From Holosporaceae bacterium 'Namur' (GTDB lineage: Bacteria; Pseudomonadota; Alphaproteobacteria; Rickettsiales; Midichloriaceae): a stretch of 64,000 nt of DNA. The notes under the pieces are model-generated. The model was given only the letters and a program-made list of their open reading frames with translations, was not told the origin of the DNA and searched no databases. Below are positions 15,171 to 24,929 of this stretch, in pieces. The position numbers and the translations under genes were made by a program. Position 1 is the first letter of the stretch, and the number at the start of each line of letters is the position of its first letter. The stretch spans positions 48,155-112,154 of the forward strand of contig JACGYV010000002.1 in assembly GCA_014116815.1 (NCBI GenBank), given 5' to 3'.

Positions 15171-17951
15171 CTATTCCGTGATTAGAAGCGGAGCAGCATC
15201 ACTGCTTACATCGGCATTCACGTTACCGCTAACCGCCTCAGCTATAATTTCAGCTTCTTCTTCCGCTTCATATACTCTTGTCACGGAAATAACTTTCTCA
15301 CCTTCTTTAACATCAAATATTTTTACTCCCATGGCATTTCTGCCTGTGATTCTAATATCATGTACTCTGGTTCTAATTAATGTACCACGGTTTGTGATCA
15401 AAATAATTTGCTCATCTTCATGCACCGGGAAGCTTGCAACAACGGAGCCGTTACGTTTTGAGGTATTTATATTTAGTACACCCTGCCCGCCTCTATCAGT
15501 TATTCTATACTCATATGCCGAGGTACGTTTTCCATAACCGTTTTCGGTTATTGCCAGTATATATTCTTCATTCTTAGCCAACTCAACAGCTTCTTCTTTA
15601 GTTAATTTCTCAAAATTATATCTATTTAGTTTGTTTATTGCGCTCTGGTCTTCCGGGTTTGCAGCAATCATCATTCTTACATTTTCACTTATTTTTAAGA
15701 ATTCATCACGCTTTTCCATCCCTATTTCAGCACCTTTTAAGACTGATAGTGAGATTACCGCATCTCCTTCTCTGGCAAGCCTAATACCTCTCACACCATC
15801 CGAAGACCTGCTCTTAAATACCCTTACCGAATCTACCGGGAAACGAATTGATTTACCCATTCTGGTTGAAAGCAACATATGATCATGAGATTCGCAAACT
15901 GCAACACCGATAAGTTTATCATTATCATCAAGTTTGATGGCAATCTTACCGTTCGATTGAATATTTACAAAATCAAGTAAGCTATTACGTCTGATATTAC
16001 CGTTAGAAGTTGAGAACATAATATTTAATTGATCCCAGGTAGATTTATCTTCCGGGAAAGCCATGATATTATTAATTTTCTCACCGTCGGCGAGCGGGAA
16101 TAAGTTAACAAGTGCCCTTCCTTTGGATTGAGGGGTACCCAGCGGGAGCTGATAAACTTTTGTTTTATAAACTTTACCGATATCCGAAAAGAATAGTAAT
16201 GTAGTATGGGTGTTACTTGCAATTATGTCGGTCGTAAGATCTTCATCATGCATTGAAAGCGCTGACCTACCTTTACCTCCGCGCTTTTGCGACCTATAAG
16301 CATTAAGCGGAACCCTTTTAACATATCCGGTTAAAGTAAGGGTTACCACCATTTCTTCTTTCTGAATCAAGTCTTCAATATCAACTTCGGCTTCATTCAA
16401 TTCAAAATCAGTTTTCCGAGGAGTTGCAAATTGCTGTTTAACTTCCGCAAGCTCAGTAAGTATAATTCCATATAATTTTTCTCTTGAAGAAAGAATGCTT
16501 AAATACTCTTTAATCTCAGCTGCAAGTTCTTTCAGCTCATTTTCTATTTTTTCTTTTTCTAAACCGGTAAGCCTTTGTAATCTCATTTCCAGAATGGCTT
16601 TTGCCTGCTCTTCAGTAAAATAGCAAGTGCCGTTAACCAGATTGTTTCTGTAATCATCAACTAAACTTAGTAATGATTCAACCATTTGCGCTTGCCAGGA
16701 TCTCTCCATTAACCTTACTTTTGCCGCTGCCGCATCAGGCGAAGCTTTAATTAGTGCAATCACTTCATCAATATTACTTACCGCTAAATATAAACCGATC
16801 AATACGTGCGCTTTATCTCTGGCTTTAGATAGAAGGAAAGAAGTTCTGCGCGCCACTACTTCTTCTCTAAATTCAACGAATGCTGCAATTATGTCTCTGA
16901 TTGACATAACTATCGGGATACCTTTATTAAGCGCAAGGGTATTATAAGCAAAAGAAGATTGAAGTTCGGTAAATTTATACAGCTGTTTTAATATTACGTT
17001 AGAGACAACATCTTTCTTAAGTTCGATTACCACTCTTACACCGAGCTTGTTTGATTCATCTCTTAGCTCATAGATACCTTCTATTATCTTTTCTTTAGTT
17101 AAGTGCTCAATATGTTTAACCAGCTCAGCTTTATTAACCTGATAAGGTATTTCATTAATAATGATTGCTTGTCTACCGCCGATTTCCTCAAATTCCGTTT
17201 TTCCTCTGACGATTACAGAGCCTCTGCCTGTCATAAGTGCTTTTTTAGCTTTCTCCCGGCCTAAAATTAATCCTCCCGTCGGGAAGTCGGGTCCCGGAAC
17301 ATAAGCGGTTAGTTCCTCAGCGGTAATTTCCGGGTTTTCAATATAAGCACAACAAGCATCAATAACTTCACCAAGATTATGGGTTGGAATATTTGTTGCC
17401 ATTCCGACCGCAATACCGTTGGTACCATTTACCAATAGGTTGGGGAATCTTGTCGGAAGAACTCTCGGCTCTTTTTCCGAACCGTCATAGTTATCTTGAA
17501 AATCAACCGTGCCTTTATCTATATCGTTAAGTATGGCTGAGGAAATTTTAGCAAGCCTAACTTCAGTATAACGCATTTGCGCCGGAGAATCTCCATCCAT
17601 AGAGCCGAAGTTACCCTGACCGTCAATAAGGGGAATTCTAAGTGAGAAATCTTGTGCCATTCTTACTAATGCAAGATAAATCGAGTCATTCCCGTGCGGG
17701 TGATATTTACCTATTACATCCCCGACGATTCTTGCGGATTTTTTATAAGGTTTATCATGAAAATTGCTCATTTCATACATTGAAAATAATATTCTGCGAT
17801 GCACCGGTTTTAAACCGTCTCTTGCATCCGGAAGCGCCCTGCTTACGATTACGCTCATTGCATAATCAAGGTAAGACTTTCTCATCTCATCTTCAATTTT
17901 AACCGGTAATACATTAAAAAATTCTAAATTTAAATTTTCACCTTTACTCAA
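15171..17951 (-). CDS. gyrA: DNA gyrase subunit A, with non-canonical quinolone-binding residues
   Basis: A 926-residue type II topoisomerase subunit that, with GyrB, introduces negative supercoils. The winged-helix breakage domain holds the catalytic Tyr128 in MRYTE (E. coli Tyr122). The C-terminal pinwheel starts with the GyrA box QKRGGKG, which identifies GyrA rather than ParC. In the quinolone-resistance region the protein reads HPHGNDSIYL. The positions of E. coli Ser83 and Asp87 are Asp89 and Leu93, so both residues of the water-metal bridge to quinolones are absent. It heads a minus-strand series with the tautomerase, tolB and gabD genes. Confidence 0.96.
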   Translation of the reverse strand: MSKGENLNLEFFNVLPVKIEDEMRKSYLDYAMSVIVSRALPDARDGLKPVHRRILFSMYEMSNFHDKPYKKSARIVGDVIGKYHPHGNDSIYLALVRMAQDFSLRIPLIDGQGNFGSMDGDSPAQMRYTEVRLAKISSAILNDIDKGTVDFQDNYDGSEKEPRVLPTRFPNLLVNGTNGIAVGMATNIPTHNLGEVIDACCAYIENPEITAEELTAYVPGPDFPTGGLILGREKAKKALMTGRGSVIVRGKTEFEEIGGRQAIIINEIPYQVNKAELVKHIEHLTKEKIIEGIYELRDESNKLGVRVVIELKKDVVSNVILKQLYKFTELQSSFAYNTLALNKGIPIVMSIRDIIAAFVEFREEVVARRTSFLLSKARDKAHVLIGLYLAVSNIDEVIALIKASPDAAAAKVRLMERSWQAQMVESLLSLVDDYRNNLVNGTCYFTEEQAKAILEMRLQRLTGLEKEKIENELKELAAEIKEYLSILSSREKLYGIILTELAEVKQQFATPRKTDFELNEAEVDIEDLIQKEEMVVTLTLTGYVKRVPLNAYRSQKRGGKGRSALSMHDEDLTTDIIASNTHTTLLFFSDIGKVYKTKVYQLPLGTPQSKGRALVNLFPLADGEKINNIMAFPEDKSTWDQLNIMFSTSNGNIRRNSLLDFVNIQSNGKIAIKLDDNDKLIGVAVCESHDHMLLSTRMGKSIRFPVDSVRVFKSRSSDGVRGIRLAREGDAVISLSVLKGAEIGMEKRDEFLKISENVRMMIAANPEDQSAINKLNRYNFEKLTKEEAVELAKNEEYILAITENGYGKRTSAYEYRITDRGGQGVLNINTSKRNGSVVASFPVHEDEQIILITNRGTLIRTRVHDIRITGRNAMGVKIFDVKEGEKVISVTRVYEAEEEAEIIAEAVSGNVNADVSSDAAPLLITE

Positions 17952-18126
17952 CTTTTTGCGCCTTAATTAATTTTTTTAATTACGTGAATACTAGCTAAGT
18001 TCAGAATAAAAGGCAACGGGGTATTAAAAGTTTTATTACTAAGAGCTGAGAACTATAAAATGCTTGCGGTCGGATGAGATATTAAAGTATGTTGATATTA
18101 TAATTTATATATAAGTTTTATTTTAT

Positions 18127-19602
18127 ATGATCACAAGAATCATAACAGTTTCTCTGCTTATCTTATTATCTCCGTTAATTTCGCACGCTGATAAACCTTT
18201 ATTAAATTCAAATATACAAAATGCCAAGCGCGGAATTGTAAGCATTAGTAATAAGCTGGTTGCTTCACTTTATGCTTCGGATACCAGCAAAGAAATTTTC
18301 GGCACCGGTTTTGTTGTCGATAAGAAACAGGGGTTAATCATAACCAATGAACATTTAGCTTCAAAAAAAAGAATTAGTGATTATAAAGTCAGCTTTTTTA
18401 ACGGCAGGGAAGCTGAGGCAAAATTTCTTTACAGTGATCCGTGGATAGATTTTGCATTGTTGAAAGTAAACCCGAAAGATATTCCTCAAAATGTTGTGCA
18501 ACTGGAGTTTAGTAATACACCTATTGAAAATGAAGGAAGTGTAGCCATTATAGGCAATAATCAAGGTAATAACTTTTCCGTTCAAACCGGGGTTATCAGC
18601 AATCTATATGAATCTTGGGGCGCCTTCCCAAGTCAAAATATAATTATTAGCTTAAACACTAAAGGCGGATCAAGCGGTTCACCTATATTAAATAATAGAG
18701 GAAAAGTTATAGCTTTAAATTATGCTGCCGACCAAACTTACGCTGCCGCTATTCCGATTGCTTACATCAGGGATGCACTGCAATATTTAAGTAAGAATAA
18801 AATACCTCCGAGAAGAGATATAGGAGCCATGCTTGAATATTACTCACTTGATAAAGCAGCTACGTTTTCCAACTTCCCTAAAGACATTATAGATGATTAT
18901 ATTAATAAATATCCGGACTCTTTCAGCAAAGCACTAAAGGTGAGTACAGTGCTTGAAGAATCTCCGGCACACGGAATATTGCAACCCGGAGATATTATTT
19001 GGAAAGTTAATAACATTGAAATCGGGGCTAAGCTTTATGAGTATCAAAAACTTCTAAACACATCATCGAATGATTCGGTTAATTTAGAGGTCTACAGAAA
19101 CGGTAAGCTAATAAGTTTAAAAGTTCCCTTATATAACTTATATGACTTAGAACCCTCAAAGTTTGTCATGTTCGGCGGAGCAACTTTTGTTGAGGTCGAT
19201 AATTTTTTAAAGTTAACTACGGGAGCACCTAAAGGCAAAGTCTTTGTGACTAATGTTAATATAGGTTCAAGCTTTGATGTTTTACCTTGGATTAAAATTA
19301 ACAACTACGGACTAGTCTATCTCATTAACGTGGTAAGTATAAATAATACTCCGATTAATAGCTTAGATGATTTAATAAAAATAATTCCCGGACTTACTGA
19401 AACTAAAAACTTTAAAATTAATTTTAAAAATTATGCTTATTACCAAGGTTTCGACTCAGTTCCCTATACTAATAGAAATGAATTTGAATTAGAAATTAAG
19501 TACAATTCGCCCGATTCCGAACCTACTCTTATGAAATATGATAATAAAAAATTGGAGTGGATATGTCAGAAAATTAAGGGATTACAAAACAAACGGAGCT
19601 AA
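18127..19602 (+). CDS. Periplasmic trypsin-like serine protease with PDZ domain (Do/DegP-like)
   Basis: A 491-residue protein with a signal peptide (1-21, ending SHA-DK). It has a chymotrypsin-fold protease domain with His76 (ITNEHLA), Asp108 (DPWIDFALLKV) and Ser183 (GGSSGSPI). A PDZ domain follows (about 230-340, around SPAHGILQPGDIIWKVN), then a second, more diverged PDZ-like region around SINNTPINSLDDLIKI. It probably degrades or refolds misfolded envelope proteins. Compared with DegP it lacks the long LA loop, and the second PDZ is poor, so it is a divergent relative. Divergently transcribed from gyrA. Confidence 0.82.
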   Translation: MITRIITVSLLILLSPLISHADKPLLNSNIQNAKRGIVSISNKLVASLYASDTSKEIFGTGFVVDKKQGLIITNEHLASKKRISDYKVSFFNGREAEAKFLYSDPWIDFALLKVNPKDIPQNVVQLEFSNTPIENEGSVAIIGNNQGNNFSVQTGVISNLYESWGAFPSQNIIISLNTKGGSSGSPILNNRGKVIALNYAADQTYAAAIPIAYIRDALQYLSKNKIPPRRDIGAMLEYYSLDKAATFSNFPKDIIDDYINKYPDSFSKALKVSTVLEESPAHGILQPGDIIWKVNNIEIGAKLYEYQKLLNTSSNDSVNLEVYRNGKLISLKVPLYNLYDLEPSKFVMFGGATFVEVDNFLKLTTGAPKGKVFVTNVNIGSSFDVLPWIKINNYGLVYLINVVSINNTPINSLDDLIKIIPGLTETKNFKINFKNYAYYQGFDSVPYTNRNEFELEIKYNSPDSEPTLMKYDNKKLEWICQKIKGLQNKRS

Positions 19603-19655
19603 GGTAATCTTATTCATAATTAGAAGTGACTACCTTCTTTCAACCATATTTAAAA

Positions 19656-20828
19656 TCAATATATAAAAAAACTTTCTGCACTAAGCGCATTTTCAAAAAT
19701 ATTAGCGAGTAGTAAAGATCCATAGTCATTGGTAGGAATAATAGCTATTTCATCTTTATAAATTATTTTAGAAATAATTTCATCTACTGAAGAATAAAGC
19801 TCTTTCGAAAAACCAAGTTTATCACCTTCAGAAGAATTAAAATCTATTATTGTAGTCAGCCAATCAGATTCAGCCACATAGATTATATCGGCGCCACCCT
19901 TTCCAATAACAATATTCGCAGTGTTAGGCAGTAATTTTATTATATTATCTCTATCATCACCTTTTATTATATATGTAAATCTGCCATCTTCCGTATCAAA
20001 CGGATCAGGCTCAATTTCAATATTACTTGATAATAGCTTAGCTATATTTATTTGTTGATGAAATGCTGAACATACATACCTTTCTGTCCCATACGGGTTA
20101 TAGCCGCTATGTAAAAATATTTTTCCAAAATCGTTTTCTATATGAGAGTCAGTCGGTATATAATGTTTATTTCCCTCATCATTTAAAAATATTCCTCTTT
20201 TCTCAGGCTTGTGAGCTGAAAATATCTCAGCATTTTTATTAAATACAGCCTCAAAATCATTACTTTTTTTATTTCTTTTACCGTATAATGCTAAATAATT
20301 ATTAGGAATTATATCGGCAGGAATAACTACTTCCGGGCTATATTCCTGATAATATTGATCAAGCTGATCTAAATACTCATCTGCCGCTTGTATAAAGAGA
20401 GGTGCAGCGGTTATCCTATGTTTCAGTAAAGTTAATACACTATCGAGCCCGCTAATATCATGCCTAACTTGCATATTATTTTCATGCCTTTCATGATATT
20501 GAGATAAAGTCATTTTAGAAGCTTCATAAGCAAAATAATCAACCTTTCCTCGCAAACGGGAATTATAAACATATACTTCATCCGAATTAACTTTTATTGC
20601 TATAAATGGACTATTTTGATCAATAAAATCTATTGTCGGCCAGAAATAAATACTTTCATGTTCATCAGAAAATATTCCCTTAACAGGTACTTCCTTACGC
20701 ATGCCTTCTTTAATCAATTGATTTTTTGACTTTAACCCGAATTCTAAACAATTGCTTAGAATCATATCCGCTAGTTCATATGCACTTGCATCAAAGCTAC
20801 CGATCTGGTGAAAAATTAAAACTTCCAT
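19656..20828 (-). CDS. Unknown protein with a C-terminal RTX-like calcium-binding region
   Basis: A 390-residue protein. The first 270 residues match nothing I recognise and have no signal peptide. The C-terminal 110 residues contain GDDRDNII, then GKGGADIIYV, then IIDFNSSEGDKLGFS. This is the pattern of degenerate GGxGxD nonapeptides followed by the I-x-DF...GD-x-L strand that closes RTX/serralysin beta-rolls. The last residues (ALSAESFFIY) are hydrophobic, as in type I secretion signals. An effector or enzyme exported by a TolC/ABC system is plausible but unproven. It is a single gene, convergent with the protease and downstream of era. Confidence 0.55.
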   Translation of the reverse strand: MEVLIFHQIGSFDASAYELADMILSNCLEFGLKSKNQLIKEGMRKEVPVKGIFSDEHESIYFWPTIDFIDQNSPFIAIKVNSDEVYVYNSRLRGKVDYFAYEASKMTLSQYHERHENNMQVRHDISGLDSVLTLLKHRITAAPLFIQAADEYLDQLDQYYQEYSPEVVIPADIIPNNYLALYGKRNKKSNDFEAVFNKNAEIFSAHKPEKRGIFLNDEGNKHYIPTDSHIENDFGKIFLHSGYNPYGTERYVCSAFHQQINIAKLLSSNIEIEPDPFDTEDGRFTYIIKGDDRDNIIKLLPNTANIVIGKGGADIIYVAESDWLTTIIDFNSSEGDKLGFSKELYSSVDEIISKIIYKDEIAIIPTNDYGSLLLANIFENALSAESFFIY

Positions 20829-20937
20829 AATGCAAATATAACTTATTGATATGTATGCATTATAGTGTTTTATAAAAACACATACAATAAAATATGTAAA
20901 ATATATAATTAAAGGTATAAATTAAATATTTAATTAT

Positions 20938-21804
20938 TTACCCCAGCTCTTTATCCACCCAATCCTCACGAACTTTTACATATAAGAAAAGATGAACCTT
21001 ACGCTCTAAAATTTTTTGCAGTTCAAGCCTTGCTCTTCTGCCAACTTCTTTGATTTTTTGGCCGCCGGCTCCTACTACTATATTTTTATGGGTTGATCTA
21101 AGTACCACAATTGCTTGATGGAGTTTTAGACTGCCGTCCTTCTGATCTTCCCATTTTTCGGTTTCCACTTTTAAAGAATACGGCAGCTCTCTGTTAAGTA
21201 ACAAAAACAACTGTTCACGAGTAATTTCTTCCGCAAGGTTTCTGCTTGGAGTATCCGTATATAAATCTTCTTCATAGTACCAAGGAGAATTCAGCGCTTG
21301 GCTTACTAAATGGTTTACCACATCCTTAACACCGTCATTTTTAAGTGCAGAAATCATAAATATTTCTTTAAATATATTTAAGCCGTTTATATCTTCGGCT
21401 AATTTTAATAGCAGATCTTTCTTAATTAAATCGACCTTATTGATGACGGCAACCAGCGGTTTATCCTTAATACTTACAATAATTCTATTTAGCTCAGGGG
21501 TTAAACCTCTTTTCGCGTCAATCAGCACACAAATTAAATCTGATTCGTCAATTCCTGCTCTGGCATTATTGACAATGTATTTTTCTAAAGTTTTGCTTGG
21601 CTTAAAAATCCCGGGAGTATCAATAAAAACAAGCTGAGTACTTTCAACATTTAAAATGCCTCTGGTCAGAGTTCTGGTAGTTTGGACTTTTGGGCTTACA
21701 ATCGAGATTTTTTCACCGATAAATTGGTTGATAAGGGTTGATTTACCGGCATTCGGTTCGCCGATCAAACCAACTTTTAAACATTTTGTAATTTTATCAG
21801 ACAT
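20938..21804 (-). CDS. era: GTPase Era
   Basis: A 288-residue GTPase that binds 16S rRNA and aids 30S subunit maturation. G1 is GEPNAGKST, followed by the TTRT switch region, G3 DTPG and G4 NKVD. The C-terminal KH domain carries GAGGQKIKEVGRRAR, which contacts the 3' end of 16S rRNA. It overlaps the end of rnc by 8 bases, so it is translated from the lepB-rnc-era message, the usual alphaproteobacterial arrangement. Confidence 0.97.
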   Translation of the reverse strand: MSDKITKCLKVGLIGEPNAGKSTLINQFIGEKISIVSPKVQTTRTLTRGILNVESTQLVFIDTPGIFKPSKTLEKYIVNNARAGIDESDLICVLIDAKRGLTPELNRIIVSIKDKPLVAVINKVDLIKKDLLLKLAEDINGLNIFKEIFMISALKNDGVKDVVNHLVSQALNSPWYYEEDLYTDTPSRNLAEEITREQLFLLLNRELPYSLKVETEKWEDQKDGSLKLHQAIVVLRSTHKNIVVGAGGQKIKEVGRRARLELQKILERKVHLFLYVKVREDWVDKELG

Positions 21805-22465
21805 TATTTTTTTCCATTATTTTTAACATTAGAGTAGCTGCTGCTACTTCAGCTTGTTTTTTTGATTTCCCTTCACCGATTGCGCTCCCTATATTTTCCA
21901 CAATAACCTTTACTTTAAAGTGGGGAGAATGATCTAAACCCGTTTTTTCAACAATTTTATAAACCGGAATTGCCAGCCCCATATGCTGCACATCTTCCTG
22001 CAACCTGGATTTAATATTTTTTTCGGTCAGAAGCGCTTTATTACTAAGGTGCTTACCCCATAAATTTTCAACTATACTCAGTATGGTAGCATAACCTCCA
22101 TCCAGATAAATAGCCGCAATCACCGCTTCCATAGCATCTTCCAGGTTTCCGGGATTTTCTCTGCCTCCGTTGGTATCCTCTCCGCTATCTAAAATTAAAT
22201 CTTCTCCGAGATTTATACTTTCGGCAATTTCAGAGACTATATCTTTACTGACCAGTTTTGCATGCATAGTTGAAAGCTCCCCTTCATCCGCATCCGGGAA
22301 TTTCTTATATATTGCTTCAGCAATTACCAACCCTAAAACACTATCTCCTAAGAACTCCAGCCGCTCGTAGGTTGCATTTTTAGTATCCGAGTTTTTAGCA
22401 ACACTCGGATGCGTTAAGGCAAGTTTAAGTAATTGCCGATCTTTAAATTTATAATTAATCTGCAT
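21797..22465 (-). CDS. rnc: Ribonuclease III
   Basis: A 222-residue endonuclease for double-stranded RNA, processing rRNA precursors and structured mRNAs. The signature ERLEFLGDSVLG holds the metal-binding Glu and Asp. A second acidic cluster with the catalytic Glu occurs at LEDAMEAVIAAIYLDGG. The C-terminal double-stranded RNA binding domain ends with KSKKQAEVAAATLML. It overlaps lepB by 11 bases upstream and era by 8 downstream. Confidence 0.97.
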   Translation of the reverse strand: MQINYKFKDRQLLKLALTHPSVAKNSDTKNATYERLEFLGDSVLGLVIAEAIYKKFPDADEGELSTMHAKLVSKDIVSEIAESINLGEDLILDSGEDTNGGRENPGNLEDAMEAVIAAIYLDGGYATILSIVENLWGKHLSNKALLTEKNIKSRLQEDVQHMGLAIPVYKIVEKTGLDHSPHFKVKVIVENIGSAIGEGKSKKQAEVAAATLMLKIMEKNNV

Positions 22466-23219
22466 ATTTAAAGCTTTGAAAAGATCTGCCGGTATTACCT
22501 TCAGTTATTAATTTCCATAATGATAAATCCGAAGTAAATACTAAGAATGCCGCCCTTCCGACCAGATTCTCTACCGGAACATAACCCACTTTATTAATAA
22601 ATCTACTATCCAGTGAATGGTCACGGTTATCACCCATAAAGAAATAACGCCCTTCAGGAACTTTATATAACGGAGTATTATTCTGAAAATTATATATACT
22701 TATTCGTTTATCTCTTAAAATTTTATAGGTTAAACCATTAGGTAAAGTTTCTTCAAAAGCCTCACAATATATAATTTTACCATCCTTGTCATTAAATTCA
22801 AAATCACCGATCTTATCCCGAATTACCGGCTTACCGTTTATATATAATAACCCTTCTTTCATCTGAATTTCATCACCAGGTAACCCGATTAATCTTTTTA
22901 TATAATTAGTGTTGCTATCTATAGGTAACTTAAAAACTATTATATCACCTCTTTTTGGAGATTTAAAAAAAATTCTTTTATCAAAAAGCGGTATAGGGAA
23001 AGGTGAGAAAGAATATTTACTGTAACCGTAATTATATTTCGATATAAATAGATGATCCCCTTCTCTAAGCTCCGGAATCATTGAACCCGAAGGAATTTTA
23101 TAAAATTCGAAAAGAAATGACCTGAACAACATTGCAAGTACGAGAGCATACAGAAAAGACTTGGAAATATCCATCCAATCATAGCTTTTTATATTTCTTA
23201 TAAAATTAGAAGAATTCAA
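22455..23219 (-). CDS. lepB: Signal peptidase I
   Basis: A 254-residue inner-membrane protease that removes signal peptides from Sec and Tat substrates. One N-terminal membrane segment (about 19-33) is followed by box B with the nucleophile Ser46 (IPSGSM), box D with Lys108 (YIKRLIGLPGDEI) and box E (MGDNRDHSLDSR). The Ser/Lys dyad is complete. It is first in the lepB-rnc-era operon. Its periplasmic products in this window include TolB, the Do-like protease and the barrel protein. Confidence 0.96.
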   Translation of the reverse strand: MNSSNFIRNIKSYDWMDISKSFLYALVLAMLFRSFLFEFYKIPSGSMIPELREGDHLFISKYNYGYSKYSFSPFPIPLFDKRIFFKSPKRGDIIVFKLPIDSNTNYIKRLIGLPGDEIQMKEGLLYINGKPVIRDKIGDFEFNDKDGKIIYCEAFEETLPNGLTYKILRDKRISIYNFQNNTPLYKVPEGRYFFMGDNRDHSLDSRFINKVGYVPVENLVGRAAFLVFTSDLSLWKLITEGNTGRSFQSFKYAD

Positions 23220-23296
23220 TTTTCAACCTATAAATAAACTTAAGCAGTGAGTAGTATTATCTATTTATACATTTTTTTCAACAAAGGCTTGTAATA

Positions 23297-24289
23297 TTAC
23301 TCATCTTTTTTCATATCATAGGTGAGCAACAAACCACCATCCTGAGTTAAAATCTTAGCGGAAGCATTATATACAAGGGGATAATTGTGATACCCGTGGC
23401 CGAAATACTTTGTTTTAAAAACCGGAATATCTAAAGAATTTGCAAACCTGGTTAATGCATCATTAACTGTTGAGTTTGCCCCTTCTTTTTCAAGAAAATC
23501 ACCGAATATAATTGCTTTCGCCCCCTTAAGCACTCCTGACTGTTTTAAATGCTCAAGCATCCTATCAACTTTATAGCCTTCTTCATTTATATCTTCTAAG
23601 AAGATAATCTTATCTTTACTTTCTAACTCCCATTTTGTACCAATACTATTTTGTATAATTGCCAAATTCCCTCCGCTTAACTTACCGCTTAACTTATTAA
23701 ACTTCACTTTATTAAGTTGAGAATCCATAGGAATTTCAACTTTATATCCTTCCGTTTTAAGCAATTGCAAAATAATTTCTAAATTTTTCGGATCAAACTT
23801 TTCAGTAATCTCTTTAGCAACCGTTCCATGAATAGTATACCACCCCCATTTCTGACTTAAAAAAAGGTGTAAGGCCGTTATATCACTATATCCGATAAAT
23901 ATTTTTTCTTTTGAGGGCTTTTCTAAGTCATAAAGTTTTGTTATGATTCGCATAGAACCATAACCTCCTCTTAGAGCCCAAATGATTTTTTGCTTTTCAT
24001 CTTTTAAGCTTTTTATGAGATGATTTGCTCTATATTCATCCGTATTAGAGCAGAATAAAGTTTCCTTAAGCAAATTTCCAGGTATATCAACTTCAAATCC
24101 TAAGCTACCGAATTTTTTAAGCATGGATTGTACGGTAGCTTTATTTACTTTGCCGCTTGCAGGGGCAATGATATTTATATTATTTAATTTTCGAAGAAAG
24201 GGCGATCTATCTTCATTAACATGAGAAGCAAATGAGTTCACTGAAAAACTACTCACTATAAAAAATAAAATAAAAAATATACTTTTCAT
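23297..24289 (-). CDS. ldcA: LD-carboxypeptidase (peptidase S66)
   Basis: About 330 residues from the ATG at 24289, which opens a signal peptide (MKSIFFILFFIVSSFSV). An in-frame TTG at 24316 would add nine unlikely residues. The S66 nucleophile is in RGGYGS, with the Glu near FLEDINEEGYKVDR and the His in KYFGHGYHNYP. The family cleaves the bond between meso-DAP and terminal D-Ala in murein tetrapeptides during recycling. E. coli LdcA is cytoplasmic, so the signal peptide suggests periplasmic action or export here. With murE and ampG it supports a functioning peptidoglycan cycle. Confidence 0.85.
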   Translation of the reverse strand: MKSIFFILFFIVSSFSVNSFASHVNEDRSPFLRKLNNINIIAPASGKVNKATVQSMLKKFGSLGFEVDIPGNLLKETLFCSNTDEYRANHLIKSLKDEKQKIIWALRGGYGSMRIITKLYDLEKPSKEKIFIGYSDITALHLFLSQKWGWYTIHGTVAKEITEKFDPKNLEIILQLLKTEGYKVEIPMDSQLNKVKFNKLSGKLSGGNLAIIQNSIGTKWELESKDKIIFLEDINEEGYKVDRMLEHLKQSGVLKGAKAIIFGDFLEKEGANSTVNDALTRFANSLDIPVFKTKYFGHGYHNYPLVYNASAKILTQDGGLLLTYDMKKDE

Positions 24290-24429
24290 ATTAACACAAC
24301 TGCAAGCACCAAACAAATTATTCCACTTACTAATTTTAATTAATTGCTAAAAAGCAACTTATTACAAATTATTCGCTAAGTCAAAAGAGAGATATAACAT
24401 CTAAATATTAAGATTTTGTTAAAATATAC

Positions 24430-24458
24430 TTGATTAATATACTATTTGTTAATATAAT
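24430..24458 (+). promoter_or_regulatory. Strong promoter for the gene at 24489
   Basis: TTGATT (24430-24435) and a perfect TATAAT (24453-24458) are separated by 17 bases. An alternative TTGTTA/TATACT pair with 16-base spacing lies just upstream (24416-24443). The leader would be short, about 23 bases, and includes AAGGTG before the ATG. Confidence 0.6.
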
Positions 24459-24488
24459 TCATTCAATTCAACAATAAGGTGATAATAT

Positions 24489-24836
24489 ATGAGATATAAT
24501 ATGGATAAGGAGTTATTAACTATTGATATATTTAACGATCAACCTATCTCAGAAACAAATCCTGAAATCAAAAAATACATAAGAGTTTGGAGAAGTGTAA
24601 TTTTTCAAGCAATAGTTGATGCAACAAATTGTTCTAAAAAGAAAAAGAATAAGATACTTAAAATAAAAGCTTTACAATGGTTAAACGGTAATTCACAGGA
24701 TTTTATAGAAATTTGCTCTTATGCGGAACTTGACCCGGATTACGTTAGAAATAAGGTTATACCTTGGATACGAGACCACCGGAGAAACACTCTACCATGC
24801 CATGAAAAAAAGGCATCAGACCTTAAGATTCATTAA
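24489..24836 (+). CDS. Small unknown protein, possibly helix-turn-helix
   Basis: A 115-residue, basic, mostly helical protein that I do not recognise. Residues 40-100 (IFQAIVDATN ... IKALQWLNG ... ICSYAELDPDYVRNKVIPWIR) look like a helical bundle whose second part could be a helix-turn-helix, since a cell-envelope or catalytic motif is absent. The start follows AAGGTG, under a near-consensus promoter. It precedes the cell-cycle regulator trcR by about 90 bases on the same strand, so a DNA-related regulatory role is possible. Confidence 0.6.
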   Translation: MRYNMDKELLTIDIFNDQPISETNPEIKKYIRVWRSVIFQAIVDATNCSKKKKNKILKIKALQWLNGNSQDFIEICSYAELDPDYVRNKVIPWIRDHRRNTLPCHEKKASDLKIH

Positions 24837-24929
24837 AAACGCATCTCCGATTTTTTGCGCAATTTATTGACATATTGCTAAATTGCATTTAATAAACTAA
24901 CTAAAATAATTAATTATTACTTGGTATAC

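Noticed and set aside
15178-17902. Several plus-strand ORFs of 60-119 codons inside gyrA
   Set aside because: They lie antisense within a complete, conserved gyrA and show no family features.
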